Part shown: positions 34,326-46,360 of the stretch, piece by piece
Position numbering within the stretch: position 1 is the stretch's first letter
How the letters are laid out: each line of letters opens with the position of its first letter
Origin: Symbiodinium natans
Taxonomy: Eukaryota; Sar; Dinophyceae; Suessiales; Symbiodiniaceae
Direction of reading: 5' to 3'
DNA length: 64,000 bases
Assembly: GCA_905221605.1 (NCBI GenBank)
Contig: CAJNDS010002495.1
Coordinates: forward strand, 144,214-208,213
Program-made: the position numbers and the translations under genes
The notes under the pieces: model-generated
Told to the model about the DNA's origin: nothing
Databases searched by the model: none
Seen by the model: only the letters and a program-made list of their open reading frames with translations

Positions 34326-34989
34326 GGAACCGGCAAAGAATGCCCAAAAAAAATCAAGAAAAACAAATCAACAAATGAAATTAAAAAAAAAAATCCAGGG
34401 ACAATCAAGCTTGCTCAGAACCGCCTCACCGGCAGAAGCTGCGCCTTGCCTGCAGGACACCGGAAATTTGGAGCGGTTGGCCACGGCTCGGCTGCAATTC
34501 TCTAAACATGCTTGGACAGAGCCCGACACCCAGGTCTGAAACCGCCCCCGCCCCACACTGCCGTGCATTGCGCCGCACATGCGCCGCACATGCCTCAGCT
34601 CCAAGATGCGGTCGTATGCCGCCCGCGCTGCCTGCCGCGGCACCATTGACACAGGCTTTGACCAGGCAAGGACGTGCCGCTACATGCTCATCACAGAGAT
34701 GAGTATGAGGTGGAAAAGGGAAGTAAACCTCATGCGTCTGGCGCAGATGAGCCTCTACAATCTTCCACTACCGGAGGCCCCTACAAGGGCGTTTGCTGGG
34801 AAGCCCCTGGGCGGCCTCTGGCCTTCTCTGTGGGAGGAACAGGGTCCACGAAAAGTATGTCAATGGCAGAGCCCGTTATCGCAATTTGGATGCATTCGGG
34901 CATTCTTTACAATCCTGGAGCGTTTGAGGGAGTTGTTTGCAAAACCTCCTCTCTCCCCTCACCTGTCTTCCTCACCTGCATTCACGACT

Positions 34990-35420
34990 GCCACCTGTGT
35001 GCTTTGGGCTCGACTCATGCTCGACATCCCAGAGCAAATGTCCTTGAACTGCTCGGCGTTTCCACCCTTGTCCGGATGCAGGCGCATGGCTGCTGCCTGT
35101 TCTTCAGGCTTTTTCAGTCACGCAGCAAAGGTCAGCCCAAAAAGAAAATCAACGTCTCGCACCTTGTAGGCTTTCGTGAGGTCTCCGTCGGAGATATCAG
35201 GCGTGACACCAAGAACTGCATAAGCTTCATGGTTCTGCACGTGCTCCAGCACCGCCTACCCCAATCAAGCAATGGAAACAAGTCTTCGTCACATGAACTG
35301 TCTGTCACACATGCACAAAGTGCCTTCATGGCATCCTTCTGCCAGGACAGATCAAGCAAGTAGCGACTGAGCTGTTCATTCTGCACCTTGGATGCATGTT
35401 CTTTGTGCAGCTCTGCCCTT
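34990..35420 (-). CDS. J-domain (DnaJ/Hsp40-type) co-chaperone, split gene
   Basis: A J domain, which recruits Hsp70 and stimulates its ATPase, is encoded on the minus strand. Exon 35255-35163 supplies helices I-II (NHEAYAVLGVTPDISDGDLT then KAYK) and ends before a GT donor. Exon 35108-~34990 supplies the rest with the catalytic HPD motif intact (AAAMRLHPDKGGNAEQFKDI). The intron is only about 54 bp. An upstream exon at about 35420-35265 (ASKVQNEQLSRYLLDLSWQ) precedes the domain, so this is not an N-terminal J domain. The helix II-HPD segment is a few residues shorter than usual. A possible later exon near 34645-34570 reads AARAAYDRILELRHVRRM. The protein's localisation cannot be judged. The GA tract and minisatellite lie 3' of it. 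Confidence 0.75.
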
Positions 35421-35719
35421 CCTCTGCGAGTTCCGCTACCCGCTACCCACTTGGAGCACCTCCAGTTCGCTCGGTGACAGCTGGGCCGAAGCGTCGACCT
35501 GTAGCTACCATTGATAATCATGCTCGACACCGACCGATGGCCTGATGAGGGCCATTCAACTTATTCCACATGCTAGGAGCAGAACGGCTTCAGAATCTGT
35601 CCGTTGCAACTCTGCCTGTGCCAGGGCCGCAGCCTCCGTCACGGCTTCAGGATGAATCACAAGTGTTGTCCCTACAGATCTCATGTCAGACTTGCCAAGC
35701 CACTTTGGCGGCAACTACT

Positions 35720-36530
35720 CCTGCACCATCACGATCCTGCGGATTGCCAGTGCCTTGTCAAGTATATCGGCTACAACTCCTGCACTTGCCTCCCAGCAAC
35801 ACTCAATGTCAAGTGCATGCGAGCTCAACCTAAGCGTAAGGAGCTTGCGACTTTGGACTAACCTCGCAGCCTGCCGCAGCACTTCCAGGTCACAATGCAC
35901 CTGCCAGCTATCACAACCAAGTATAGATGCAGCATCATCATCTAAACACGCTTCACACCCATGCTGGCGTGATGTTGATGCTCACTGCCTGCAGGAAATG
36001 GGACAAGCCGCCAAACCTTCGCCTGGGGATACATTGCGAATATGATGTTATACTCGCAGCCATACTTCTTCTCCGAAGTTCCGGTGCCCAATTTAGGGAA
36101 TGAATGGCCGAGCTGCTGCGGATGTGCCTTAGGCCACAGATGCAGCGTGGCGCATGGTGAAATACAGGATTCTCTCGCGCCTGAAGGCATTGTCGACGGA
36201 ACTCGAAATTGACCGCCTCCGCATCAAAACCGTCAGTGGCCAAGACCTGTCCACATTTCAGTCCACCTGCAACTGATATGCACCATGTCTTTCCAAGGCT
36301 TCCATGCAGCCTTGGCCGCGCTGGCCACCGCCTTGACAGGAAGCTTTCAGATTGCTTCATGCAAGGCATATGACCAGAAGACGAGGGGCCTGACCAGGTT
36401 CCTGCGGAAACGCTAGATGAGGCAACATTTCCTCGGCTGGCTCTGCGAAACTGAACTACTCGGACGTATCCTCGTACCTCCCTGACGGCTGACATCACGG
36501 TCCCATCCCCTCTGCCACAAAGATGCACTC
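35720..36530 (-). CDS. Candidate gene of unknown function
   Basis: A clean minus-strand exon of about 75 codons at 35950-35720 reads LDDDAASILGCDSWQVHCDL, then EVLRQAARLVQSRKLLTLRL and WEASAGVVADILDKALAIRR. Upstream candidates are 36260-36090 (QVLATDGFDAEAVNFEFRRQ) and about 36510-36440 (DGTVMSAVREVRGYVRVVQF). They are probably exons of one gene directly upstream of the J-domain gene. The downstream exon is helical, but no family is recognised. Confidence 0.45.
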
Positions 36531-36539
36531 ATAAGCTGG

Positions 36540-37430
36540 CCTGCCACCGCATCCTGACCATGCACCAGGGGCAACACGGCAAACACGGTTCCGAAACAGC
36601 TGGCCAATGCAAGTTAGAAGCAGTAGGCCATTACGAAGCCAACAAAACGCGATGTCACATGATGCCACAAGATGTCAGAACATGTCCGAAGTGCTCGTCA
36701 GTACCCATGTGCCTCCGGCAAGGCAAGGGCTGCCAGACCGCCGACAAGGGCGCCCAAGCAGCCACCCAGGCAACCTCTCCAAATCCAGGGCTGGAAGGAT
36801 GCAGGAAAGCCCGTCTGGCCATGGTTGGCCTCCAGCTTCGCCACGGCCATAGAGCTCTACAGTTCCTGGGTTGCACACCCAATCACACAGACAAGTATGC
36901 CCAGACGTGGTGATGACTTCGAATATGCCGTCACGCCAAACTGAAAGGATCAGTGGGCACAGCTTGGGGGCAACAGGCGGTCGGTGTCTCAATCAGAGGA
37001 GAACGCAACCGTTCCGGCAGTTGCAGGCCAGCGTCGGCTCATTTCCCTTTGCGCCGGAGCTGAACAATAGTGGCCTCTACCATGGGATATGACGTGATGA
37101 CAGGAAAGTTGTGCACTCCTGTCTGCCGCACGAACAGTAAGTCACTACGCGCTTCTCTTGTACTCCTTGCAGAAACTTTTGCTACGGTAACTGAGCTGCG
37201 TCGGCACGAGGCAGCTCAGAGGTGAAACCATATGGCACAAGAAGAGGGGCTGCATGGCATTCTGGACCACAAGGTTACATCCATTTCAGCACATAGCGGA
37301 AGCTGATGTAGATTGCCGAAACGATTGCAACACCCAAACCTCAGCACAAACTTGAGGATATGCATTCCCCTGAACCATTGCAGCTCCATCTGTTGAGGAC
37401 AGCTTCAGGAGGGTACCTCATACATGTACA
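36540..37430. other. No firm gene
   Basis: Both strands have open frames of 75-117 codons at 36560-36990. The minus one includes LILSVWRDGIFEVITTSG, which could be an exon, but the two strands are equally open and neither has a domain. 37100-37430 holds nothing I can call. Confidence 0.35.
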
Positions 37431-37439
37431 TGTTATATA

Positions 37440-37550
37440 GATACATATATATATATATACATATGTATGTCTAATATATTGCTATTTATATATATATATA
37501 TATATTTAGTGGCACCAGCCCCCCCCCTCCCCCCGCCCCCGCTGGCAGCA
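37440..37550. repeat. (TA)n tract followed by C-rich run
   Basis: ATATAT runs at 37444-37465 and 37486-37506 flank a TATGTATGTC segment. They are followed by a C-rich stretch (37518-37546). Noncoding. Confidence 0.9.
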
Positions 37551-37699
37551 AAGCACCGTGCAGGCAGCACCACAACTTCAGATCAAGGACAGTACTACGA
37601 GCCAGATGCGGGAACACTGTTGCCGTTTGAGCGAAGTTCTTCAGGCTGATGTTCTGCTGATGCCGATTGTCATGGATGAAGCTGTGCCCATGGATGTCG

Positions 37700-37900
37700 A
37701 CCCCGTTTAGTGGACTGCAAAAACACAGCCAGCAAAAGGAGCAAAAGGAATACAAAGCAAAAGGAGGCAAGCAAAAAAGGGCTTGCACCCGAGAAGGGAT
37801 ATGGGAAGAAGGGAGGAAAGGCATCTGTTTGGTGCGCGGGAAACTTGCACACTTTGCTGCAGAATGCAGAAATGCATCGTCAGCAACCTCCCAAGCCAGC
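37700..37900 (+). pseudogene. Decayed retrotransposon gag fragment with zinc knuckle
   Basis: On the plus strand a lysine/glycine-rich stretch (KGGKQKRACTREG) leads into a 14-residue CLVRGKLAHFAAEC at 37826-37867. This matches the CX2CX4HX4C zinc knuckle of retroviral-type gag proteins, except that the second cysteine is arginine (a single T-to-C change, TGC to CGC, would explain it). The lysine-rich lead-in plus knuckle is typical of copia-type gag in dinoflagellate genomes. No protease, integrase or reverse transcriptase was found beside it, so it is a fragment. Because one zinc ligand is missing, it is most likely inactive. Confidence 0.55.
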
Positions 37901-38009
37901 ACAACACAACCCTCTAGCAGTAGCATCAGATTGAGCTAAGCTGCCCCAGAATAGGCAATAGCCACGCTGCTTTTCAAGCCTGCCGAGACCTTGCAGGGCT
38001 ACACCGTCC

Positions 38010-40215
38010 ACCTGGCATCCTTGCCTGCGTCGCTGCCTGCGTTGCAGTTCCCCCAGGCTGCGCCTGGTACGACAGGCTTCCCGCTGTCATCGATGAAATT
38101 CATGCCGTACATGGATGCCAGAAGCTGCCTCAATAGCAAAGTTGATCAAACCGAAATTGTGTTTGTCGGGTTTTGTGGGGGAGGCATCGAAACAGCCTGC
38201 AAGGCACAGACCTACCTTGGCGCGGCTGCGGCTACGCGGTTGCACAAACAATCAAAGGACTTCTGCCGCGAGCAAAGCTGCAATGGGGTTGTCATCGTTG
38301 TCACCAAGGCAAGAACATAGACCACCTTGATGCTCCGCAGATTTCCACAGCAAGCAGAGCAGAGTGTAGAATCTCGAACCCTTGGGAGTTGCCGAGATGC
38401 GCCCTGCTGCTCACGGTCGCGGAAGCTGCGGACCTGATCCCTCAGAGAGTCGCAGACCTCATCTGGGCTGGGCTGTCCAAAGCCAACATCATAGATTGGA
38501 GATACCGGAGTTATCGGAGCAGTTGAAGGCAAGATGCCCCAATGCTGCGACTGATCTCTTCGCTGTATGTTTCAAGATGGTCCTCAACATCCTCCAGGTA
38601 CTGTGTGACCTCACGACTGACTTCGCTTGATCAAATGCCAAGGAAGGCACCATGTGCTGCTGCAGACACGTCCGCGACAATTGTCTTGTCGTTGATCAGC
38701 TGCCTAACAACCTGAGGCAAACAGAGGGGCTCGACTGGCTTGACCCGCTCGGCTTTGGGCAGCGTGGTTGCCTCATGTGCCATCAAGGCTCGCGGCTGAT
38801 CGGGCGAACCTTCCGCTGTACCCATTCAAGCTCAACTCGAGTCCAGAGAAGCCTCTTCTCCTCAGCATTCAATCTTCTCTCTCGGAAACTACCCCCTTTC
38901 GGCTCAGAAGGTTGAAATGCCATGGATTCTGTCTGAGTCCGTCCGAGGGACGACATCGTTGTCTGATTTGGCACGGCGCCGTGCAATGTGAGCTGTGAAC
39001 CTGATCATCACACTAAAGCTTGAGGCACCCAACGGACTGCAACGATGGCAACTGCTCGAGCTGGGGTCGAAGCCATTGTAATCGCGCACGAAACGCTGCA
39101 AGAATCGGCTGCATGTCGTCCACCTCAATGACTCAACCCGCGCTCGCAAACTAATGTTGGAAGTTGGAACCATTTTTGGAAGTTGGAATGTATTTGTTTA
39201 ACAAAAGCTGTGCTTGGACTGCCTCCTTCAATTTTGCTGGTGGTGGGGAAAGGTCTGCTGGCTGCACGCTCTTTGAATTTCATCCCAAGACTGACAACTC
39301 GAATCTTTGAGAGGCTTTCCAGCCCTTCCAGCACAGGAGGATGCGCACAGGACGCGCGCAACGCAATCCAGAACCGCAAGCAAAGACAGAGCATCCACTC
39401 TACCCCATCCAACCCCCCATCTTTCAACAATCTGCAAGCCGCCAACAGAATCTCTAGGATAACCGTTCCGGCTGGTCGCTCTGTAGCACTAGGTCACTGA
39501 GCCTCTACATGCGTTGAAACACCCCATGTCCCGCATCAACATTGCATGCATCAAAGGCGTTTCACACTCACACCTGTCAGAAGTCGGACAAGTTTTGACA
39601 TGCGCCGTTCACGTCGGAGACGCATGCAGCCAAGGCACGACTATGTCGACAACACGCCACAACAGCCAGGGGGCGTTGCCTGAACGCAGAACCGAGCAGT
39701 CCTGCAAGGGTTGACATGCAGGAGGTGTCGGCGCAACTAGATGCAACTATGCGCAACCCTAATTGCGGACATGCTCGGACGCCCACGTGCACCAGTGGAA
39801 AATTTGCATGGTTTTGCGTGCCAAGGCTGCCAAGCCTTCTTGATTTCTTCGGCAATGCCATCGAACGCCTCGGTGGCATCATCATCAAGCAGGTGGCCGT
39901 TCGAGACTCCCATTTCTGCATCGTCCATGTCGAATTCCGAAGGCCTCACAGAAATCCCAGACTAAAGGCCGCATGATACGGTTGAACGCAAGCAAGACCA
40001 AGCAAAGCAAGAAGACACTGCCTTGGAGAAGCATCCGGCGACTCGGCACAGAAACTGTCAGCTCGTATGTTATGTGACAAGTCCTCTTCGGCGAAGGTGT
40101 CGGACCTGAACCTTTGGTTCAACGACAGTGTTCCGTAAGAGACGGAAAACTCCGCGCTGCAAACGGATGCAACTTCGGAAGCTAAGCAGAGCTTGCCAAT
40201 GCCACCGCAGCCCTG
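38010..40215 (-). CDS. Multi-exon gene of unknown function
   Basis: A run of coding-like segments on the minus strand, in order: ~40215-39995 (EFSVSYGTLSLNQRFRSDTF, ending SFCAESPDASPR), 39949-39790 (SEFDMDDAEMGVSNGHLL then EAFDGIAEEIKKAWQPW), ~39445-39140 (RLLKDGGLDGVEWMLCLCL), 39118-39015 (DDMQPILAAFRARLQWLRPQ), ~38930-38830 (RLNAEEKRLLWTRVELEW), 38715-38640 (RQLINDKTIVADVSAAAHG), ~38632-38530 (VTQYLEDVEDHLETYSEEI), ~38455-38370 (DSLRDQVRSFRDREQQGASR), ~38305-38250 (DNDDNPIAALLAAEVL) and ~38110-38010 (GMNFIDDSGKPVVPGAAW). Several starts follow AG|G. The protein looks soluble, acidic and partly helical. No domain is recognised. Two genes rather than one are possible. Confidence 0.45.
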
Positions 40216-40859
40216 CACACACGGTACATGAACGGCATCCCCATCAAGACCCCACTGAGCTGATGTTTTTGCATGTTTGTGTTTGCGTTCTCCAGGTGTA
40301 ACTAAGCTTGTTTGTGTTGCAACTGCACGCGCTGGCATAGCGGTAAAATGCTGATGTCGAAGCCAGTAAAGGTCAGAACATGAACGGGCCAGGTATGTAA
40401 ATCCCAAAAAAATTGCTCCGGAACATGTCCACATGCCCGGTTCTCAACCGCGTGCTATTGTGAAATTCGCACGGTCAAATTCATAAAGGCTTCGAACTTT
40501 GGTCAATAAGTGGCGTGGCCGTTCCAGTTGCATGGCGGAACCGAACTACGCAACCAGGTGTTGCATGGCGTTACCATGCTCATGCTCGACACGTTCCTCT
40601 CGAAAGATACAGCCGCATTTGGTAACTTGGACCCTTGTAATGTTGCTTTGCGCACAAAGGCTTGCAGATCATGTCTACTGAGATGCAGAGTTCCTCTTGC
40701 CCATCATTCGCGGGCCTGCTTAACAAGGTATCCTGCTAGTGGCTCGTGGCCACTGCTACGGCCACTGCCCCGTCAAGTGTTTGGCTCTCCGTCACCTGCC
40801 TCCCCGGCAGTTCCGCCTACACTGGGCCTACGCAGTACCCAGGTCTAGCTTAGCAAGTG

Positions 40860-41895
40860 CGTCCACGAACCCCGCATGTGATGAACTTGTGTTCCTCACA
40901 GCTTTGCGGGCCGGCAGGGGCCGCATCAATGCTGCTGCGGCGCAAATGTGTCAACGACAGAATGCGAATCCACACGAGGCCAGATTTCGTCGTCAGGTGT
41001 TTGGGCATCCCCAGAACCGCTGTGCTGAAGGAGGCGCGCACCTCTCTCCACCTCATGTGGTCAAGCTCAATTATTCCGAGATTGTCCAGGCCACATTCCA
41101 GATGAATTCCGGGCTCTGTTTTTGAAGCACCTGCGAACACCATTGTTGGCACATTGTCGACACTCGGAGCATTGCCAAAAGAGATGAGCAGATGCCATTT
41201 CCACAAGCTCCCTGTTAGTACTAGTGATGCGACAGTGATGCGACCAAGTAAAACTCCGTCCGAGTTTTTTGATAACAGTGTCCCGAGAACCCAAAGAGTG
41301 TGGAACGGGATGGACTGGGCCTCGGCTGAGCTCAAGGATGCTCTTCGCAATCCTCCGAAGTGATCGCAATGCGGAGGCTTAGCCTTGACTCTGGTGGAAG
41401 AAGGCATGCCGGTCTGGAGGCAATTTTCTTTAAAGGTTGGCAAGGTGTAGACCCCAGGCGGTCTGTGGCTCGGTTTCAAATGCGGCTTCAACTGCACATC
41501 GGCCGTGAGCCCTGGAACGTCGGGAAACTGTTTCTCTTCCGCCATAGAACTCAGCGACTCTTTCAACACCGTTGTCTCCTGTGTCCGGGATTTTCTTTCA
41601 GCTGCGTGCGTCTACATTCTTCTAAACTCGTAGTAACCCATCTTCGTCGTAGAGTTTCTTGCTGCCATCGGCAACTGTCTCCGTACCAGCATGGAAAGGT
41701 TCCGCATGCCACTTTGCCACTTCGTGCTGAGTTTTTGTGCAAACTCATGCGCCTTCAAGTTTTAAAACTGTCTTCTGCTCGACATAGCCGACAGGGAAAA
41801 AGCTACATCTCGAACCCCTTCTGTGGCATGTCACGAAGTGCTGCCACCGTGGCATGATGCTGTTGGAGAGCGTTGAACCAGATCTTGACGGGCAG
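40860..41895 (-). CDS. Multi-exon gene of unknown function
   Basis: Minus-strand coding-like segments, in order: 41895-41820 (PVKIWFNALQQHHATVAAL), about 41775-41635 (GAHEFAQKLSTKWQSGMRNL then LPMAASKKLYDEDGLL), 41545-41450 (EEKQFPDVPGLTADVQLKPH), about 41365-41215 (LGTLLSKNSDGVLLGRITV) and about 41140-40890 (SVDNVPTMVFAGASKTEPG upstream, later IHLECGLDNLGIIELDHMRW). The frame stays open over 239 codons from 41569 to 40853, which suggests few or in-frame introns. The protein appears soluble. I do not recognise a family. It may be the upstream part of the gene at 38010-40215. Confidence 0.45.
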
Positions 41896-41899
41896 ACAC

Positions 41900-43200
41900 G
41901 GCATTTATCAGGCCATGTTCTTCGGGACCATTTTGCTGCCTTTTATTCAGTGAGCCTCAAAAAAAGTCGAGCTTGTTCTGTTTTCTTCCCAGACATCCAA
42001 CAATCCTGATCGTATCCGCACCAAAGGCCTGGCTTCCGTTGGCTTAATACGCGCAGGCCAACCATTCGCTGTCCAGGTGTGTTTTTCAATGCTCGTCTAA
42101 GAGACTGGAAACCAAAATGGCATGAGCCTGGCGAGAAAGTGTTCCACAAGTATCGAGCTGCCAAAACCAAAGCTGTGAACTCTGCTCGCAACCCTTTCGG
42201 CAGACAACTGCACCCCCAAGGAGCCACGCAAAGCATCCAGTCCACTGGCCCACCACATTGAGCCAACGACGTTTTCCGCATGATGGGCACAATTTCACGC
42301 GATGCGATTAACGGCAGGCCCCTAGCGACCTCGCGCGACGTCGAGGCGGATGCGCGGAGCGGCAACAATGAAGTCGCGCTTTGATGCACCCCCGAAAGAT
42401 GCAACGCCGGAGTTGCAAAATCCGCTGCATCTGCTGCCGGCAAGCAACGCCCGAGCACTCCTGCCACCAAAGCGTCGTCTTCTCCTGCAGAACCTGCTCC
42501 GTGGCTGCAAGATGTTGAAACTTAAGTTACAACTGTTACAAACTTAGGTGCTGGTTTCGGGGGGGGGGGGGTCAGCATGTCGTCCTTCTTCCCTGAAACA
42601 CCACACGAAAGTACCCAAACTGGTCCAGCTGATGGAACATGAAAGTTGGCACACCCCGACAGCAGATTGTATCGCCTGGATGTGCCACCAGTTTGACGTG
42701 GCAGAGCACGCTCACTTACATGGTCACTCCCTCACTGTCGCTACACAGCCTGATCTCACCATGGCGCGGAGACTCGGAAGGTTGGCTTGTGCCATCTTCC
42801 GAATGATGAGTCACCCACTTGGTTTGCACGCTGATCCTTCGCCACGCTCAGCTGCTGAAGCATGGCATGTCTATATATCTTTGTCTTTGTATGGTCCACG
42901 CATTTGGAACTTGCATATCTTGCATTGCAACCTTGCCACACCGTGTCGTATCTTGGTGGTCCAGCAACGAAAAGGGCAACTCGTCCCTGCACGGCAAAGA
43001 CGAGTGGCAGGAACGGAGAAACAGTGGCTTCCAAAGAATCCAATTCTCATCACGCCTGCTCGATGTGCACCTCACAGGGAGCCTGACTATCCTTACCAGG
43101 GCCAGGGTTTCGCGGCAGGCGAAAGGCAAAGAAAATGGAAAGACCAGACAAAACTCCTGATGCTCAACTCTGGCTAGGGGTCCGGATCCAAGTGGATGGA
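41900..43200. other. No firm gene
   Basis: A minus-strand frame at 42470-41943 is open for 175 codons but has no domain and mixed composition. A G-run is at 42558-42571. Frames on both strands at 42756-43177 overlap with similar openness, so no call is made. Confidence 0.35.
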
Positions 43201-43445
43201 ACGACTGCTGGAACGCCTGGAATCATCCATGGGCAAATGCCCGAAACTAGGCTCGGCTGCCGCTAAAGCTTGCAGTTCATGCACCTCGGCAAGGCATCGT
43301 CGCCGTCTCTATCGCGACGTGCCCGCTCGAATCTTTCGAGCTCATTTCTAGCTGGCCTTGGACGAACAGCTTGGGACTGTCTTGATTTAATTTTGCGTGC
43401 TTGCAAGGTTTTTAACTCCAGCAAACTGCTTTGGCATTTCCCCAA
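43200..43445 (-). CDS. Candidate exon, basic/charged protein
   Basis: The minus-strand segment reads QSSLLELKTLQARKIKSRQS, then RPARNELERFERARRDRDGD and ends near CMNC. It is highly charged and helical, like a linker or nucleic-acid-binding tail. No family recognised. Confidence 0.35.
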
Positions 43446-44649
43446 GAGGCGTAGTCAGTCTCAGCAACGGCAAGATGACGAAGTAGTGACGATGATAGAT
43501 GCGCGCCACGGGTACAGACTGCTGCTGCAACCTCGGTTCGCTTGAGCTTGGCCTTGTCCAAAACGAAAACTACCATGGCAATCTGGGCGCTGCATCGTGT
43601 CTTCCACCGGCAAGGGGTGAAGTTGATACTTCACCGCCAATCTCAAGATGCTGGCCTGAAGCCAAAACATGGCGCTTTTAACTTCATGTTGCTGGCGTGC
43701 TGCTGTCGATCGCCAATGGATACCTGGCCTTGCCCACGTTGCTGCAGTGCACCCAGCCTGGCCATGCCATCTTACTCGTGCACGCTGCGCGGAGTCAGAA
43801 ACACTGCGGCAGCCTGTGGGTAGGCTGAAGACACAGGCTGCAAAGTTATATCCAAGCGGCGCATCTTCATCGCAGGATGCCGGTGGCTAAGGAAGATATC
43901 CAACTGATCTGTACGCTGGAAGTAGTTCTCTTTGACAACCCTGCCACGTGTGCAACATTAGACAACATTGTCACAACGTTGTCACAACATTCACGCACAC
44001 CGGGCACATGCACGGCACCAGTACAGCTGCACCCTCGTGATTGAACCGATCTGGAACCCCAGCCTTGGATTCCAATCCTTGGTTCGAGTGACTTCGCAAG
44101 CTTTTTTGGCTCCTGTCTCATCCTGTCTCAGCCTGTCTCTCAATAAAGGTCACTGTCTTTTTCAAGACTGGACTATGGCTATGCATGAGGCCAAGCTTCG
44201 ATGATTCCGATGAAGCCCCTCTCCGGCTCGAGAGGTGGACGAACACGCTGCCCGGAAGCGTCCGGCAAGCTGCCACAGAGCAGGTGTAGCTTCAGCAGCC
44301 GGAGAACCCTGCCGTACAGCTACACATAGCTGCTACAATGCTGGGCGAACGCGCGACACGTGAAGCCGTCAAGCAAACTGCGCGACATCTTGAACATTCC
44401 GCGACCTGTGAAACGCGCGGACGTCCAAAGACTCCTGGGCAGTGAAAGATGCTGCTTAAGAAGCTTGCACTTGCTGCAAGCAACTCCCTTCTAAAACGAT
44501 GTCACTCGATTTCTCTTCGTGCTGCAGAACGAGTCCTTGCCAAGGGAATGCCTCAGACTTGCATTCTGCTGCTCATGATTTTGCTGCTGGCTACGAAAGA
44601 GCGCAAGGACTCTCTGTCCAAAAGTTTAGCAGGGGTGTTGAAGAACACA

Positions 44650-45300
44650 AAGATTGGGGCCCCACACTGGCTCCACAATCCTCCAAAACCCCGCGCCGTC
44701 CATGCAATATCCTCGTAGAAAGCGCAAATCCAGTCAATAAAAGCGGCCAAGACTCCACAAAGCTTCGAAGCTCGAGCCATCGAGATGCGCAAATCCTGCA
44801 GAGCATGGGTCCCGACATGGGAATGGCTGCACCAGCTTCTGATTCGATACTGATTCAATACAATTGCAAGTGTTAAGGTGGAGTTGACTTATCATACCCT
44901 CCCAAGGGCCAGGAGAATCATACCACCTTGCAAGATATCCTTGCTAGGAGCCTCCATGACCAAACAACAGGAAGAATCGCATCTCGTCAACGCTCCATGC
45001 CTCACACGATGCCTCGCATACTCTGTTTTGCACCTCATTGTCCCCCCCATGATGTTCCAATATTCCAGTGGTTCCGGTATGACCTGCCCGGCCACCGATT
45101 CTGAAGCCGCATTCCTGTTGTCTCAAACCTCGTTCGTCCGCTTTTTGGACTTTTTGGGCCTTCCGGTCCAGTTGCCCACCTGAGGCTAACGCGTTACACA
45201 GGTCTCCGAGCAAAGAAGCATATGAACATGCCAGCCTTCGAGCTCGAGGGCATTCCGAAGCGTGGCCATGTCCATCGTGGTTCCTTGCTGTCTTCTTCAC
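44650..45300 (-). CDS. Candidate exons of an unrecognised gene
   Basis: Minus-strand segments in order: ~45300-45200 (MDMATLRNALELEGWHVHML), ~45175-45085 (LDRKAQKVQKADERGLRQQE) and 44800-44680 (LQDLRISMARASKLCGVLAA then FIDWICAFYEDIAW). The middle one is a charged helix and the last an amphipathic helix. I considered the stalk of a dynein heavy chain for the last part but found too little agreement. No family is assigned. Further segments near 45535-45330 (GGQSVIWTRELNKTRAALLH) may belong to it. Confidence 0.4.
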
Positions 45301-46092
45301 TCGCCGACCGAGCAAGGAACATCCCAATCATTCCCGATCCAAAGCCACAACTCGAAGCAGTGCAGCAAAATGCAGCAAAATGCAGCAAAGCAGCCCTCGT
45401 CTTGTTCAATTCTCTTGTCCATATCACTGATTGACCTCCGAAATGGAAATGCTTGGGACGCGTCCTCGAAACTGTTTGCTCGAGATGCGACTCCTCAGAC
45501 CAACAAAGCGCAAGCAAGGCGATGCAAGACTGCAAGACTGCATTTGATTTGACGCCAACCTTCGGACAATCAGAAACAACATCGCAAGATTGTCACCGGG
45601 AAACTGCTGCAAGGAATCGACTTTCCTTGCGATGCCAGATTCTGAAGGGCAAGTGAATTGAAAGTGAACGAAGACAAAGATTGAACAATGAAAAAGAAAG
45701 GCTTCTTTTTGTCCAGTTGCGTGACACCTGCTGGTCCAAGCCAGTGCACGCTTCAAAGAGGCGCCTTGTGGAAACAACAAAAGTTAATGGGATCAGGCCA
45801 CATGCACACCTAGTTTTTGAAGGTTTTCCAAAAGCGCAACTGTTTGAGGCTGATCGACCTCACTGACCGACATGGCGGAATTTTCTCCGAGCAGCATAGC
45901 ATGTTCCAACGTGGCATCGAAGACCGCATGACCGTCCGGGCCATCGATCTCTCGCAGCAGGCGCTCACCACCTCAGGACACGGGGGGAGGGTTGGTGGAG
46001 GGAAGAGTGCAGAGTCCCTCCCGCCCCCCAAAAAACAAAACAAAACAGAAAGGCCTTCCCCCCAAAAAAAAGAAAAACAACAAACAACGAGG

Positions 46093-46193
46093 CCCCCCTA
46101 AACCCTAAAGCCTAAACCCTAAACCCCCTTTTGCACAAGGGACTCGACTGCCAAACCCCTAAACCCCCTAAACCTTAACCCCTAAAGTCTAAG
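46093..46193 (+). repeat. Interstitial telomere-type repeat, block 1 (degenerate CCCTAAA)
   Basis: Units of CCCTAAA and near variants (CCTAAAG, CCCCTAAAC, CCTTAACC) occur at 46093-46129 and 46152-46193, separated by a 22-bp non-repeat segment. It is preceded by an odd A-rich/C-rich mosaic (46019-46092). The heptamer TTTAGGG is the telomere unit reported for dinoflagellates and plants. Confidence 0.85.
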
Positions 46194-46360
46194 GCCGAGC
46201 CCATCCCGCCCACAATCTGGCGGGCAAGGCTTGCCGAGCGCCAGCGAGCGCTTGTCTCACTCGTGTCCTGAACAGTGTGAGGGTCGGCTGGTTGTGGATG
46301 CCTGTACGCACACCGCTCCTGGCCATACCCCGTAAAGGTAAACACCCGAAAACCTCCACC

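Noticed and set aside
33620-34539. Lys/Glu-rich and Phe/Ser-rich proteins
   Set aside because: They come from the GA tract and the GACCAGAGG minisatellite.
44680-44800. Resemblance of a helical segment to a dynein heavy-chain stalk
   Set aside because: Only a W-x-C-A-x-Y spacing agrees; the conserved V-x-PK and neighbouring AAA motifs are absent.
46019-46092. Poly-A-like A/C mosaic next to telomere block 1 as the tail of a telomere-targeted retroelement
   Set aside because: No retroelement coding sequence lies upstream within 1 kb, and the A-runs are interrupted by C-runs; too little to support the claim.
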